Source: a virus
IMG/VR virus record: IMGVR_UViG_3300018481_000036
Coordinates: 1 to 42,122 of that record
Direction: 5' to 3' (one strand)
Length of the DNA stretch: 42,122 bases
Every line of letters begins with the position of its first letter. Positions within the stretch are counted from its first letter, which is position 1. Positions 1 through 7,681 of the stretch are shown piece after piece. The notes under the pieces are model-generated. The model was not told where the DNA came from. It saw only the letters and a list, made by a program, of their open reading frames with translations, and did no database searches. Made by a program: the position numbers and the translations under genes.

Positions 1-240
1 ATTTCTTGGTAGTGGGCTACTAAGCAAATGGCCCATAATACCCAGAGTTTATCAACCGGGGATAACTGTAAATTTGCAATCGGCATCGTTACGAACTCGT
101 TGCAAAATCATCGAGATGACAAAATCGTGATTTCTCGATAAGGGTAATGTGGCGGTATGGTGACAACCCCTCCTGGCACGGGACAGGAAATTTCGCGCCA
201 GGAGGGAATTGTTCGCATCACACTAATATGGAGTTAGTGC
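1..240. other. Non-coding leader upstream of the primase gene
   Basis: No convincing reading frame is seen. The stretch ends in TATGGAGTTAGTGC before the ATG at 241, so GGAG is the ribosome binding site of the primase. It contains one strong inverted repeat (170-204). A good sigma70-like promoter could not be picked out with confidence. TTGCAA occurs twice around 73-117, but neither copy is followed by a clear -10 at normal spacing. Confidence 0.6.
167..207. terminator. Hairpin built from two inverted GCCAGGAG octamers
   Basis: CCCTCCTGGC near 168-177 pairs with GCCAGGAGGG at 197-206 around a 19-nt loop. There is no T-run after the second arm, so it may be an RNA processing or regulatory hairpin rather than an intrinsic terminator. 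The stem core is the octamer that recurs across the genome. Confidence 0.5.
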
Positions 241-1266
241 ATGTCCGACCGTATCTATACTAATGATGAGTCGAGTGCCAATCACAATCATGTGATCATT
301 GCGGAAGCGTGCGGTCGCGGTGTGCTGACCAAGACCAATTTCGCTAATGGCACACAGAAATCCTATGATCTAGTTAAATACTTTAACTTTAGCGAATTCG
401 AGTTATCGGATTTACGCGATCTATATGCATTGAGTATTGGTATGCTAACACAACCAAAGAGATGTTTCATTAGAGCACGAATCAAAGATCCTAGTAAAGC
501 TAGGAAAGTAGTCCGCAAAGTTAATGGTGATGAAGCAACGTTAGTGTTAGAGAAATGTAATTGGTTCGTATTAGATATAGACTGGAAAGATGGTGAATAT
601 ACTGGTGATGTATTAGTTGATAGTCAGAGTGTACTCCTGGCGTTGAATTCCGATAAATTTAAGGGTTGTGATTATTTCGCAGTAGCATCAGCGAGTTATG
701 GTTTCAAGCCTGGAATAAATATGCGGATGTTCTTTTGGTCGTCAAGACCAGTTAGTGGTCTTGATGTTAAAAACTGGTTAGGTGATACTAACGGTGTTAG
801 TGATCCTGCTATACTTAATCCAATACAGATAATCTATACTGCGGCACCAATGGGAATTGATCCAGTTGCTGGTAAGAATAGAGTAGTATGGAAAAGTTCG
901 ATACTTAGGAAAAACAATGGAATGGTGGATGTTAGGATAACTGATGATTGGAGTCTGCGAGGCGCACCCGAAATAGTATACAACAAAGAACGAGCTATCC
1001 TAAATGCCAATGCACACTATAACAGAATAGGTTTGTTAGATATTGGTTATCGGCATCCTGGCTTGATAACTGAATGCATTCCACTTGGTAAACTAGTTGG
1101 TCAAGGTCATTTTGAACGCGATGAAGTAATTGATCGCGCATATGAAGAATGTAGTAATTGGTATGGTAATCGCGATCCTGAAAAAGATAGGCAAACTATT
1201 ATTTGGGCAGTTGATAAAGGCATCGCCGCAATGGATGCTAATAATAATCAGACAGGGGAATTCTAA
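241..1266 (+). CDS. Putative replicative DNA primase (AEP/PrimPol-like)
   Basis: A 341-residue protein likely to synthesise primers at the phage origin. The motif WFVLDIDWKD around residues 108-117 looks like the metal-binding DxD motif of archaeo-eukaryotic-type primases. SASYGFKPG near 150 resembles the following conserved segment, with MRMFFW after it. The C-terminal third is predicted helical and could contact the helicase. Its stop overlaps the start of the helicase gene by TAATG, so the two are translationally coupled. The start is ATG with GGAG upstream. Assignment rests on motif order and on the VapE-type helicase next door, not on a search. Confidence 0.7.
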   Translation: MSDRIYTNDESSANHNHVIIAEACGRGVLTKTNFANGTQKSYDLVKYFNFSEFELSDLRDLYALSIGMLTQPKRCFIRARIKDPSKARKVVRKVNGDEATLVLEKCNWFVLDIDWKDGEYTGDVLVDSQSVLLALNSDKFKGCDYFAVASASYGFKPGINMRMFFWSSRPVSGLDVKNWLGDTNGVSDPAILNPIQIIYTAAPMGIDPVAGKNRVVWKSSILRKNNGMVDVRITDDWSLRGAPEIVYNKERAILNANAHYNRIGLLDIGYRHPGLITECIPLGKLVGQGHFERDEVIDRAYEECSNWYGNRDPEKDRQTIIWAVDKGIAAMDANNNQTGEF

Positions 1267-2927
1267 TGTCACCGGAACTGCAACAAATAATCGATTCATT
1301 AAGCAAGTTTGGTGATCAAGCGGCAGCGAAACAATGGTTCAATGAAAATCGTGGCGAAGTCATTCCGCTCCTGGCGGCACAATTCGAAGAAGACAAATAT
1401 CAATATGATGTAGTAATAGAATCGTTAATAGGCTTTTTCCCAAAAGGAATGATCAAACTTATAAGAAGTGAAATTGCCAGTTCAGTACAGAATCTCCTGG
1501 CGAAGATGCGCCAAGAACGAATGAAACCACATTGGATCGATGAAAATGATCCGCCTAAATTAACTGTAGACGATAAAGGTAAACCAACTCCAACACAACA
1601 ATCGTTAGTGGAAATACTGAAAAAGAGCAAATATCTACGAGTTATATATGATGAGTATACCAATAAGAACTACTTTGAAGTATTTGGCGAATACAAATTA
1701 CCGTGGGTTTATTCAGTGGAGAATGCTTTTACATTGGAATACCATATTCAACACAAAGAGAAAAGCGTAAATTCTATATCTTATTTACCAACTGATATGA
1801 AATATCAGAAGTCTGCGTTGAAGTATTACATGGCTAATTTCTTTGATCAAGAAATGCGATGGATTACATTGGAGGATTCTATAAATGTTGTTGCTAATGA
1901 CAATCGGATAAATGTTGTTCGCGATCATTTCAGTAATGGATTAGAAGAATGGGATGGTAAAGATCGTTTCGATGTATTACATAGACATGCTGGTGTTAGA
2001 GATGCTGCTGCATCACGTTTGGCAATGAAAGCGATTTTACTCGGTGTTATGGCACGATCATTTAAGCCGGGATTTCCATTTCGTACTACTGTTGTATTAG
2101 TAGGTGAAGAGAAAATCGGCAAATCATGGTTAGCAGAAAAGTTGAATATACACTTGAAGTTTTTCCTTGAATTTACTTTCAACAAGAATACTAGTGAAGA
2201 AGAAATAGGTCGGAAACTGGAAGGACGTATGGTAGTAGAACTACCAGATACAGGCGGGCTTGGTGTGCGTAACGATAATCAGATTAAATCGTTTCTTACA
2301 CAGAAATATGATAATTTCCGACGTATGCACGCTGATAATGTCGAAGGTATTGGTAGAAGTTGTATCTTTATCGTTACATCTAACTCAATGGAATACTACC
2401 TAGGCACCAGTGGTGGAACTCGTTTCGTTCCAATTGCAGTAACGAAATTTGATCGAGAAGCAATTGAAGCAGAGTTTCCACAATTATTTGCACAAGCTAA
2501 GTATTTGTGGGATCATGGAGAAACACCAGAACTAACAACAGAAGAGGAAGAACTACAACAACAATTGATTAAGCAACAAGAAGTTAAACCCAATTTTTAT
2601 TACTTGTTGCTTAGGACATTGAGAATAAAAGATCGTGCGGTCTATTTCACTCCTGGCGCTGATGGTTGGCAAGAAGGTATCAAAATCGATGATGTATTGG
2701 AATGGTTGCAAACTGGTGATGCTAACAGTTGGTATTCCAGTGATAAAGAGAGCAAATACCGTAGTGAAATAAAGTCAATACTCAAAAGATATTTTCATAT
2801 TGATAATCCGCAACGACGTGTTTTAGTGCCTCGGCGTAAAAATCCTGACAAAGTAGAAAACAACTATAATTATCATTACTTAGGAAATGTGCCGTGGGAT
2901 GAATTCATCGAATCATTAGTAGAATAA
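1266..2927 (+). CDS. VapE-family superfamily 3-like replicative helicase
   Basis: A 553-residue NTPase predicted to unwind DNA at the phage origin. The Walker A motif is GEEKIGKSW at residues 280-288. MVVELPDTGG around 322-331 is the Walker B region. FIVTSN followed by GGTRFVPIAV is the typical sensor-type segment of virulence-associated E / D5-like phage helicases. Residues 1-260 are a helical N-terminal domain without a recognised catalytic motif. The gene overlaps the primase stop and is followed directly by the iteron-rich non-coding region. Primase, helicase and origin therefore form one replication module. Confidence 0.85.
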   Translation: MSPELQQIIDSLSKFGDQAAAKQWFNENRGEVIPLLAAQFEEDKYQYDVVIESLIGFFPKGMIKLIRSEIASSVQNLLAKMRQERMKPHWIDENDPPKLTVDDKGKPTPTQQSLVEILKKSKYLRVIYDEYTNKNYFEVFGEYKLPWVYSVENAFTLEYHIQHKEKSVNSISYLPTDMKYQKSALKYYMANFFDQEMRWITLEDSINVVANDNRINVVRDHFSNGLEEWDGKDRFDVLHRHAGVRDAAASRLAMKAILLGVMARSFKPGFPFRTTVVLVGEEKIGKSWLAEKLNIHLKFFLEFTFNKNTSEEEIGRKLEGRMVVELPDTGGLGVRNDNQIKSFLTQKYDNFRRMHADNVEGIGRSCIFIVTSNSMEYYLGTSGGTRFVPIAVTKFDREAIEAEFPQLFAQAKYLWDHGETPELTTEEEELQQQLIKQQEVKPNFYYLLLRTLRIKDRAVYFTPGADGWQEGIKIDDVLEWLQTGDANSWYSSDKESKYRSEIKSILKRYFHIDNPQRRVLVPRRKNPDKVENNYNYHYLGNVPWDEFIESLVE

Positions 2928-2953
2928 CGTTCTCCTGGCGGCTCGTTTCTTTG

Positions 2954-3183
2954 AGGTATGTGAGGTATGTGAAGGTATGTTTGAGATGGCATGTAAACAT
3001 ACCTTGGAAAGCCTATGAAATCACTCAATTTTTTCGGAAAAGTATGGAGGTATGCTTAAAATAATAGGTTTGCTTTCTATAGCCGAAAAATGGTATGGGG
3101 GTTTTTACAGCTTCAACGTTTTTTCGCCTATAGACAATGACCCCCCCCGGTATGTCGCATACCTTGCATACCTTGAATACCTG
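2954..3183. repeat. AGGTATG iterons
   Basis: Three direct copies lie at 2954-2979 with 9-10 bp spacing. An inverted copy is at 2998, further copies are at 3048, 3092 and 3149, and three inverted copies are at 3158-3183. They are likely binding sites for a replication initiator, possibly the helicase or primase. Confidence 0.65.
3077..3133. repeat. Inverted repeat with A-run/T-run arms
   Basis: CTATAG-C-CGAAAAA at 3077-3090 pairs with TTTTTCG-C-CTATAG at 3120-3133, with one C-C mismatch and 29 bases between. The A/T-rich inner arms could help unwinding of an origin. Alternatively it terminates the primase-helicase transcript. Confidence 0.5.
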
Positions 3184-3249
3184 AAGCGTCGCCAGGAGCA
3201 ACTAACAGTAACAAACTCGTGATCGAGGAATGAAATTTGAAATTAGCGG

Positions 3250-3277
3250 TTGACGCCCATGGCCAATGCCATAATGT
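3250..3277 (+). promoter_or_regulatory. Putative sigma70 promoter of a short RNA
   Basis: TTGACG (3250-3255) and TAATGT (3272-3277) are separated by 16 bp, so transcription would start near 3284. The only thing between this promoter and a strong terminator at 3370 is an unannotated stretch of about 87 nt. Confidence 0.5.
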
Positions 3278-3283
3278 GGGCAT

Positions 3284-3370
3284 ACGTTCCCCGAAATGGA
3301 TGAGAGCGGGGAGATGGAAGACACCACTTGCGGTTGCATTTTCTACCCCAGTATGCAACCGCTTTCTTTT
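3284..3370 (+). ncRNA. Candidate origin-proximal small RNA of about 87 nt
   Basis: The element starts 7 bases after a promoter-like box. It holds a first hairpin, CCCCG (3289-3293) with CGGGG (3307-3311), and ends in an intrinsic terminator. No reading frame with a ribosome binding site is apparent. Its place between the iterons and the late genes suggests a replication or antisense regulator, but this is an inference. An alternative is a leader RNA of the nuclease-terminase operon with early termination. Confidence 0.4.
3330..3370 (+). terminator. Rho-independent terminator
   Basis: GCGGTTGCA (3330-3338) and TGCAACCGC (3354-3362) form a perfect 9-bp stem with a 15-nt loop. It is followed by TTTCTTTT. 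Confidence 0.75.
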
Positions 3371-3466
3371 GAACTAAGCGTAACGAATCGGTTGGGAGCG
3401 TAATAACAAGGTTTAGTCAGTATCTTGGAGTGTTCCACTGAAACCGAACGTTAATAAAGTAATGAA

Positions 3467-3880
3467 ATGCCACTAGAAAAAGACATCGCAAAAGAGTTTA
3501 CTAAGATATTCAAGCAATATAGTCTGTATATACCTAACAACACTACTGAAAGCGGTTGGCCTGATAGACTAATACAAACGCCTAACAGTGTAATAGTAGC
3601 CTGCGAACTAAAGAGGGTGTTTGTTAATCTAAGCAACTATTACTTACTGTCCGATCTGCGCCAGGAGCAATGTGCATGGCTTGCTAAATGGCAGCGATCT
3701 GGCGGTAAATGCTTTGTGTTAGTTGGAGTCATTAGATTTGATCTGTTAGTTGGATATCACTGTATAACACAGAGTAATTGGTCAAATTGGTTACTGGCAA
3801 ATAAGTCTAGATATACTGGCCAAGGAATGCGAACTAGTTCCGAAGTACTAGTATGGTTCAAGGAATACATTGGTGCCTGA
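3467..3880 (+). CDS. VRR-NUC domain nuclease
   Basis: A 137-residue protein with the compact PD-(D/E)XK layout of VRR-NUC proteins. GWPD lies at residues 30-33 and CELKR at 46-50. QEQCAWLAKWQRSGG near 66-80 supplies the helical Gln and hydrophobic residues that follow the catalytic strand. Such small phage nucleases are thought to act on branched or structured DNA during recombination or packaging. Position directly upstream of the terminase genes supports a packaging role. Its 3' end overlaps the terminase small subunit gene. Confidence 0.75.
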   Translation: MPLEKDIAKEFTKIFKQYSLYIPNNTTESGWPDRLIQTPNSVIVACELKRVFVNLSNYYLLSDLRQEQCAWLAKWQRSGGKCFVLVGVIRFDLLVGYHCITQSNWSNWLLANKSRYTGQGMRTSSEVLVWFKEYIGA

Positions 3881-4181
3881 CGGATTCGAACCGCATCAAG
3901 AACTAGCTAAGATTTGGGCGTTACAGGATGTTATTAGAGAATGTCGTTTAGATACGCCGGATAATCTAGCTAGATTGCGTGCAATTCGTGACGATCCAGA
4001 AACGCCACCTGATACTGTATTGCGTGCAATTGATATGTTGTGGAATCGAGCCTACGGTAAGCCTAGACAATCAGTTGTTATTTCGGATGTGGGCAGTGGT
4101 GCTAGAAGTAAAGTAGTAATACTGCCGGATAACGGGAGAAGTGTTATTACTGAAGGTAAAGTGATAGATGCGGATGTGTAA
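3873..4181 (+). CDS. Putative terminase small subunit
   Basis: A protein of about 102 residues immediately before the large terminase. It would recognise the phage packaging site and recruit the motor. It is mostly helical and charged in its first two thirds, with a basic segment GKPRQSV and a short C-terminal tail. No catalytic motif is seen. I chose the GTG at 3873, which lies 8 nt after AAGGA; a TTG at 3870 is also possible. The gene overlaps the nuclease stop. Identification is mainly by position. Confidence 0.6.
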   Translation: MPDGFEPHQELAKIWALQDVIRECRLDTPDNLARLRAIRDDPETPPDTVLRAIDMLWNRAYGKPRQSVVISDVGSGARSKVVILPDNGRSVITEGKVIDADV

Positions 4182-4202
4182 CTAGCGCAAATCTGCGCTA
4201 GT
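4181..4202 (+). promoter_or_regulatory. Hairpin between terminase subunits
   Basis: ACTAGCGCA (4181-4189) and TGCGCTAGT (4194-4202) form a perfect 9-bp stem with a 4-nt AATC loop. It starts right at the small-subunit stop codon. It has no T-run. It precedes GGGGGCG and the TTG start of the large subunit, so it could tune subunit ratio or serve as a packaging recognition site. Confidence 0.5.
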
Positions 4203-4220
4203 ATCGGGGGCGAAACATAA

Positions 4221-5612
4221 TTGTTAGATGGCGTAGACACTAGTAACGCGATAATGCCGCAACCGGGGCCGCAATCGATGTTTCTAGCATCGCGTGCGGA
4301 TATTGCGATTTATGGTGGTGCGGCTGGCGGTGGTAAATCTTACGCTTTGTTACTAGAACCATGCCGACATATGGAAAATCCAGATTTCGGTGGCGTAATA
4401 TTTAGAAGACAAGCAATTCAAGTAAGAGCCGAAGGCGGTTTATACGATACTAGTTTTGGTATATACGGTCAACTAGATGCTACGCCTATGTCTAGTCCGT
4501 ATCCGAAATGGACTTTTGCTAGTGGCGCTTCAGTAGCGTTTAATCATTTGTCTAGTGATAGCGATCTGCTATCCTGGCAAGGTTCGCAAATCCCGTTTAT
4601 TGGTTACGATGAACTAACGCATTTCACTGAACGCCAATTCTGGTATATGCTATCCCGTAATCGCAGTGTTAGTGCTATCAGACCTTATTTAAGAGCAACA
4701 ACTAATCCGGATGCGGATAGTTGGGTGGCGAAACTAATTGAATGGTGGATCAATCAGGATACTGGTTACGCTATACAAGAACGTAGTGGCATAGTTCGTT
4801 ACTTTGTAAGAATGGATGATACGCTACATTGGGCAGATACCCGCCAGGCGTTGCTTGATAAATACCCGATGTTGCAACCTAAGTCTCTAACATTTATTCC
4901 TAGTAAGCTAACTGACAATAAAATACTCATGGACAACGATCCTGGGTATATGGCTAACTTAATGATAATGGGGCGAGTAGACAGGGAACGCCTACTAAAC
5001 GGTAATTGGAAAGTCAAAGAACAAGCAGGTAGTTACTTCCCTAAAACAAAGGTGAATATACTATCTGCAATTCCAACAGATGTAAAGAATTGGGTGCGTA
5101 AATGGGACTTAGCTGCAACCACTATTAGTGAAGCTAATCCTAGTCCTGACGCTACCGCATCTGTTTTGATGGGTAAACGAGAAAACGGTCGTTTTGTTAT
5201 TGCCGATGGTATTAATTTACGCGAAAATGCCAGTGATATACGTCAAGTAATTCGTAACATACTTTCGCAGGATCACGCCAGGAGTCGATCACTAACTACA
5301 ATAATTCCGCAAGACCCTGGACAAGCTGGCAAAGACCAAGCGTCTAGCCTTATATCATTTCTGTCTGGATATAAAGTAAAAGCGGTCAGAGAAACTGGCC
5401 CTAAAGTTACAAGAGCAGAACCATTATCTGCACAATGGCAAGCTAACAACGTTGATATAGTAGCTGGCGCTTGGAATGATCATTACTTGACGGAAATGGA
5501 AAACTTTCCTGATAGTAGTCACGATGACTATGTTGATGCATCTAGTGGTGCATTTCTTGAACTAGCTAGCAAGGTCAGTGACCATGCTAGACGATTAGCA
5601 CTCGCAGAATAG
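4221..5612 (+). CDS. terL: Terminase large subunit
   Basis: A 463-residue DNA-packaging motor. The ATPase Walker A motif GGAAGGGKSY is at residues 32-41 and the Walker B motif PFIGYDE at 125-131. The C-terminal RNase H-like nuclease shows KWDLAAT followed by PSPDATAS, and a late DDYVDASSGAF segment with the expected acidic residues. The start is TTG at 4221, with GGGGG about 11 nt upstream. An ATG at 4254 would also leave both domains intact but has no obvious ribosome binding site. Confidence 0.92.
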   Translation: MLDGVDTSNAIMPQPGPQSMFLASRADIAIYGGAAGGGKSYALLLEPCRHMENPDFGGVIFRRQAIQVRAEGGLYDTSFGIYGQLDATPMSSPYPKWTFASGASVAFNHLSSDSDLLSWQGSQIPFIGYDELTHFTERQFWYMLSRNRSVSAIRPYLRATTNPDADSWVAKLIEWWINQDTGYAIQERSGIVRYFVRMDDTLHWADTRQALLDKYPMLQPKSLTFIPSKLTDNKILMDNDPGYMANLMIMGRVDRERLLNGNWKVKEQAGSYFPKTKVNILSAIPTDVKNWVRKWDLAATTISEANPSPDATASVLMGKRENGRFVIADGINLRENASDIRQVIRNILSQDHARSRSLTTIIPQDPGQAGKDQASSLISFLSGYKVKAVRETGPKVTRAEPLSAQWQANNVDIVAGAWNDHYLTEMENFPDSSHDDYVDASSGAFLELASKVSDHARRLALAE

Positions 5613-5624
5613 GGGAAAACGTAT

Positions 5625-6275
5625 ATGCTAAAGTATCTACTAGCAACAACGGCAGCAATTAGTATGTTTGTGCTCGCGCCAGGAGCACACGCTGCGGTTA
5701 TTGCCGCTTTCTCGCAAGTATCGCCTACTAATACAGTAGTAGCTACCGATAACAGTGTTACTACCAACATTGTTATTGACGATGCCGTTACAAATGTATC
5801 TACATTTGGCGGTGGTGGTGCGCTAACTACTTATTTCAGCCTAAATTCTACTAGCACTGATGCTGCGGTACAGGTAGGTGGTGCGGTAATTCAGCACTAT
5901 GACGGAACGTTTTGTTTTACTTCCGCGATTAACTGTGGAGGCACTAATTACCTCACAGGTGTTTTTGATGATGCAGCGTTTGGTGCCCTTGGTGGACCGG
6001 GACTAGTTGTAAATGTAAACAATCCACCGGATGCACTAACACTCACATCCGATATTATTCCGGCGATTGATCTGCAACCACCTAGCAGTTTTTCATTGGC
6101 GTTTACTAATCTAACGCCAGTGCTTTCTATTGATGGCGCAACAATCAATGGATTTACTGCCGCTTTTGCTGGTGTTGTTAGTGCAAGCACTGGTACTGAT
6201 GTGCCCGAGCCAGGAGCATTGGCAATACTTGGCCTAGGACTAATGGGCCTTGCTGGCGTGAAGTATCGCAAGTAA
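5625..6275 (+). CDS. PEP-CTERM sorting-signal protein (phage-encoded)
   Basis: A 216-residue secreted protein. It begins with a signal peptide (positive MLK, hydrophobic core, cleavage after PGAHA). It ends in a textbook PEP-CTERM tail at residues 193-216: VPEPGAL, a hydrophobic segment ILGLGLMGLAGV, then basic KYRK. In bacteria this tail is processed by an exosortase in the inner membrane, and the proteins go to the surface or the exopolysaccharide matrix. The middle is Thr/Ser/Gly/Val-rich, low in charge, with one Cys pair, and is not recognised. It has its own ribosome binding site (AGGGGAAAA) and its stop overlaps the portal start. Base composition and CTA/CTAG use match its neighbours, so it is integrated into the phage operon. 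A host gene cluster is not visible. Confidence 0.88.
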   Translation: MLKYLLATTAAISMFVLAPGAHAAVIAAFSQVSPTNTVVATDNSVTTNIVIDDAVTNVSTFGGGGALTTYFSLNSTSTDAAVQVGGAVIQHYDGTFCFTSAINCGGTNYLTGVFDDAAFGALGGPGLVVNVNNPPDALTLTSDIIPAIDLQPPSSFSLAFTNLTPVLSIDGATINGFTAAFAGVVSASTGTDVPEPGALAILGLGLMGLAGVKYRK

Positions 6276-7681
6276 TGAACGCAATTCAGTCCAGACAAGA
6301 CGGTTTCCAGAATTTATTGTCTGGACTGAATACTGCTGGCCTAGATCGTACATCTAGCACATTTTACAAAGGCGGCTCTTGGCGCAGAGGACTAGAACGT
6401 TTTTGGGCTAGTCGTTTCAGTTATTACGATTATGCTGATATTTATGTTGGCAGTGGAATAGCACAAAAGATCATTGATCGGCCCGCTGATGATTGTTTCC
6501 AGCGTGGACTAATTATAGAAGGAGATGAAGAGGGTAGTATATACGATGAGTTTGATAGACTATCTGTATATACTCGGATGTCTGATGCTGTTAGGTGGAC
6601 TCGTCTATACGGTGGCGCGATTATACTAATCATCGTCAAAGATGGCGGTGAATTTGATACGCCATTGAACTATGATACTATAGATGAAATAATTGAACTA
6701 AAAGTGTATGACATTACTTGCATAAAGGCAACTGATCGTTATTATACTGACATAAACGATCTTATTAAATTCGGGCAACTAGAATATTTCGATCTAACCC
6801 CGCCAGGAGCAGGCACGTTTCGCGTGCATGAAACTAGATTAGTATTTATGGGTGGCGATCCGTTACCACTGAAACAATCAATTCGTAACGGACTTAATTG
6901 GATTGGACGATCTGCACTAGAAGGTTGTTTAGATGATTTATCTCGTTACGATCAAGCACTACAATGGACAATTCGGTTACTAGAGCGTAAGCAACAAGGT
7001 ATTTATGCAATGGAAGGCTTGGGCGATTTATTCGCCGAACAAGCTGACGATATTGTTTCAAAACGTATTAATCTTGTTGATTTGGTTAGGGGTAACCTTA
7101 ATTCTGTTGTTGTGGATAAGCAAGATAGTTATACTATAGAAAATCTAGGATTAGATGGTGTACAATCGGTCATACAAGAATACCAGACCGCACTTTCTGC
7201 TAGTAGTAACATTCCTGTTGTCATTCTTTTCGGAAAATCAACGACTGGACTTAACGCTACTGGCGCTGGCGATCTGGAATCTTACTATGGTATGGTTTCT
7301 CATATACAAAACGTAATAGCGAAACCATGTCTAGAAAAAATCACCGCACTACTGTATATACAACGTGCATATACCGCTAAAATCCCCGATACTTGGCATA
7401 TTGTCTTCAATCCACTATGGGCGCCAAGTGAAATTGATGTCGCAACTACTAATAAAACGAATCAAGAAGCTAATAATACCGAAGTAACTATGCTAATGAC
7501 TTTGATGATGAATGGTATCATTACACCTGAAGAAGTAAGACAAATTGTTGTTAACAAATACAGTGAATATGAATTTAGTGACGAATTGCCTTCTATAGAG
7601 GGTGACGTTGACTATGCGGAAGGAGTAGATAACGCCGAAATGGAAGTTTCGGAAGAAGAACAAGATGAAACGACCACGTAG
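6275..7681 (+). CDS. Portal protein (DUF1073 family)
   Basis: A 468-residue portal, the dodecameric channel through which DNA enters and leaves the capsid. The N-terminal pattern of aromatic residues, IVGSG-like YVGSGIAQKIIDRPADD, RWTRLYGGAII and the Ala/Ser-rich helical segment near SNIPVVILFGKSTTGLNATG fit DUF1073 anti-receptor-type portals. The C-terminus is acidic. It begins on TAATG at the end of the PEP-CTERM gene and overlaps the head morphogenesis gene by 17 nt. Confidence 0.85.
   Translation: MNAIQSRQDGFQNLLSGLNTAGLDRTSSTFYKGGSWRRGLERFWASRFSYYDYADIYVGSGIAQKIIDRPADDCFQRGLIIEGDEEGSIYDEFDRLSVYTRMSDAVRWTRLYGGAIILIIVKDGGEFDTPLNYDTIDEIIELKVYDITCIKATDRYYTDINDLIKFGQLEYFDLTPPGAGTFRVHETRLVFMGGDPLPLKQSIRNGLNWIGRSALEGCLDDLSRYDQALQWTIRLLERKQQGIYAMEGLGDLFAEQADDIVSKRINLVDLVRGNLNSVVVDKQDSYTIENLGLDGVQSVIQEYQTALSASSNIPVVILFGKSTTGLNATGAGDLESYYGMVSHIQNVIAKPCLEKITALLYIQRAYTAKIPDTWHIVFNPLWAPSEIDVATTNKTNQEANNTEVTMLMTLMMNGIITPEEVRQIVVNKYSEYEFSDELPSIEGDVDYAEGVDNAEMEVSEEEQDETTT

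Larger units (their letters stand above)
2928..3466. other. Probable replication origin region (iterons, inverted repeat, small RNA unit)
   Basis: This is 539 bases without a convincing gene. The left part carries at least nine copies of AGGTATG or its complement CATACCT (starts 2954, 2963, 2973, 2998, 3048, 3092, 3149, 3158, 3167, and a partial at 3177). They are spaced mostly 9-10 bp within clusters. There is an inverted repeat at 3077-3133, an 8-C run at 3141-3148, and a promoter/small RNA/terminator unit at 3250-3370. Direct repeats beside primase and helicase genes are the classic arrangement of an iteron origin. Origin function is inferred. Confidence 0.6.

Noticed and set aside
3128-3358. 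A 76-codon - strand frame
   Set aside because: It covers the iterons and terminator, has no ribosome binding site and atypical composition.
3867-3893. A tRNA gene on the - strand
   Set aside because: Only a T-arm-like and CCA-like end is present; acceptor, D-arm and anticodon arms are missing.
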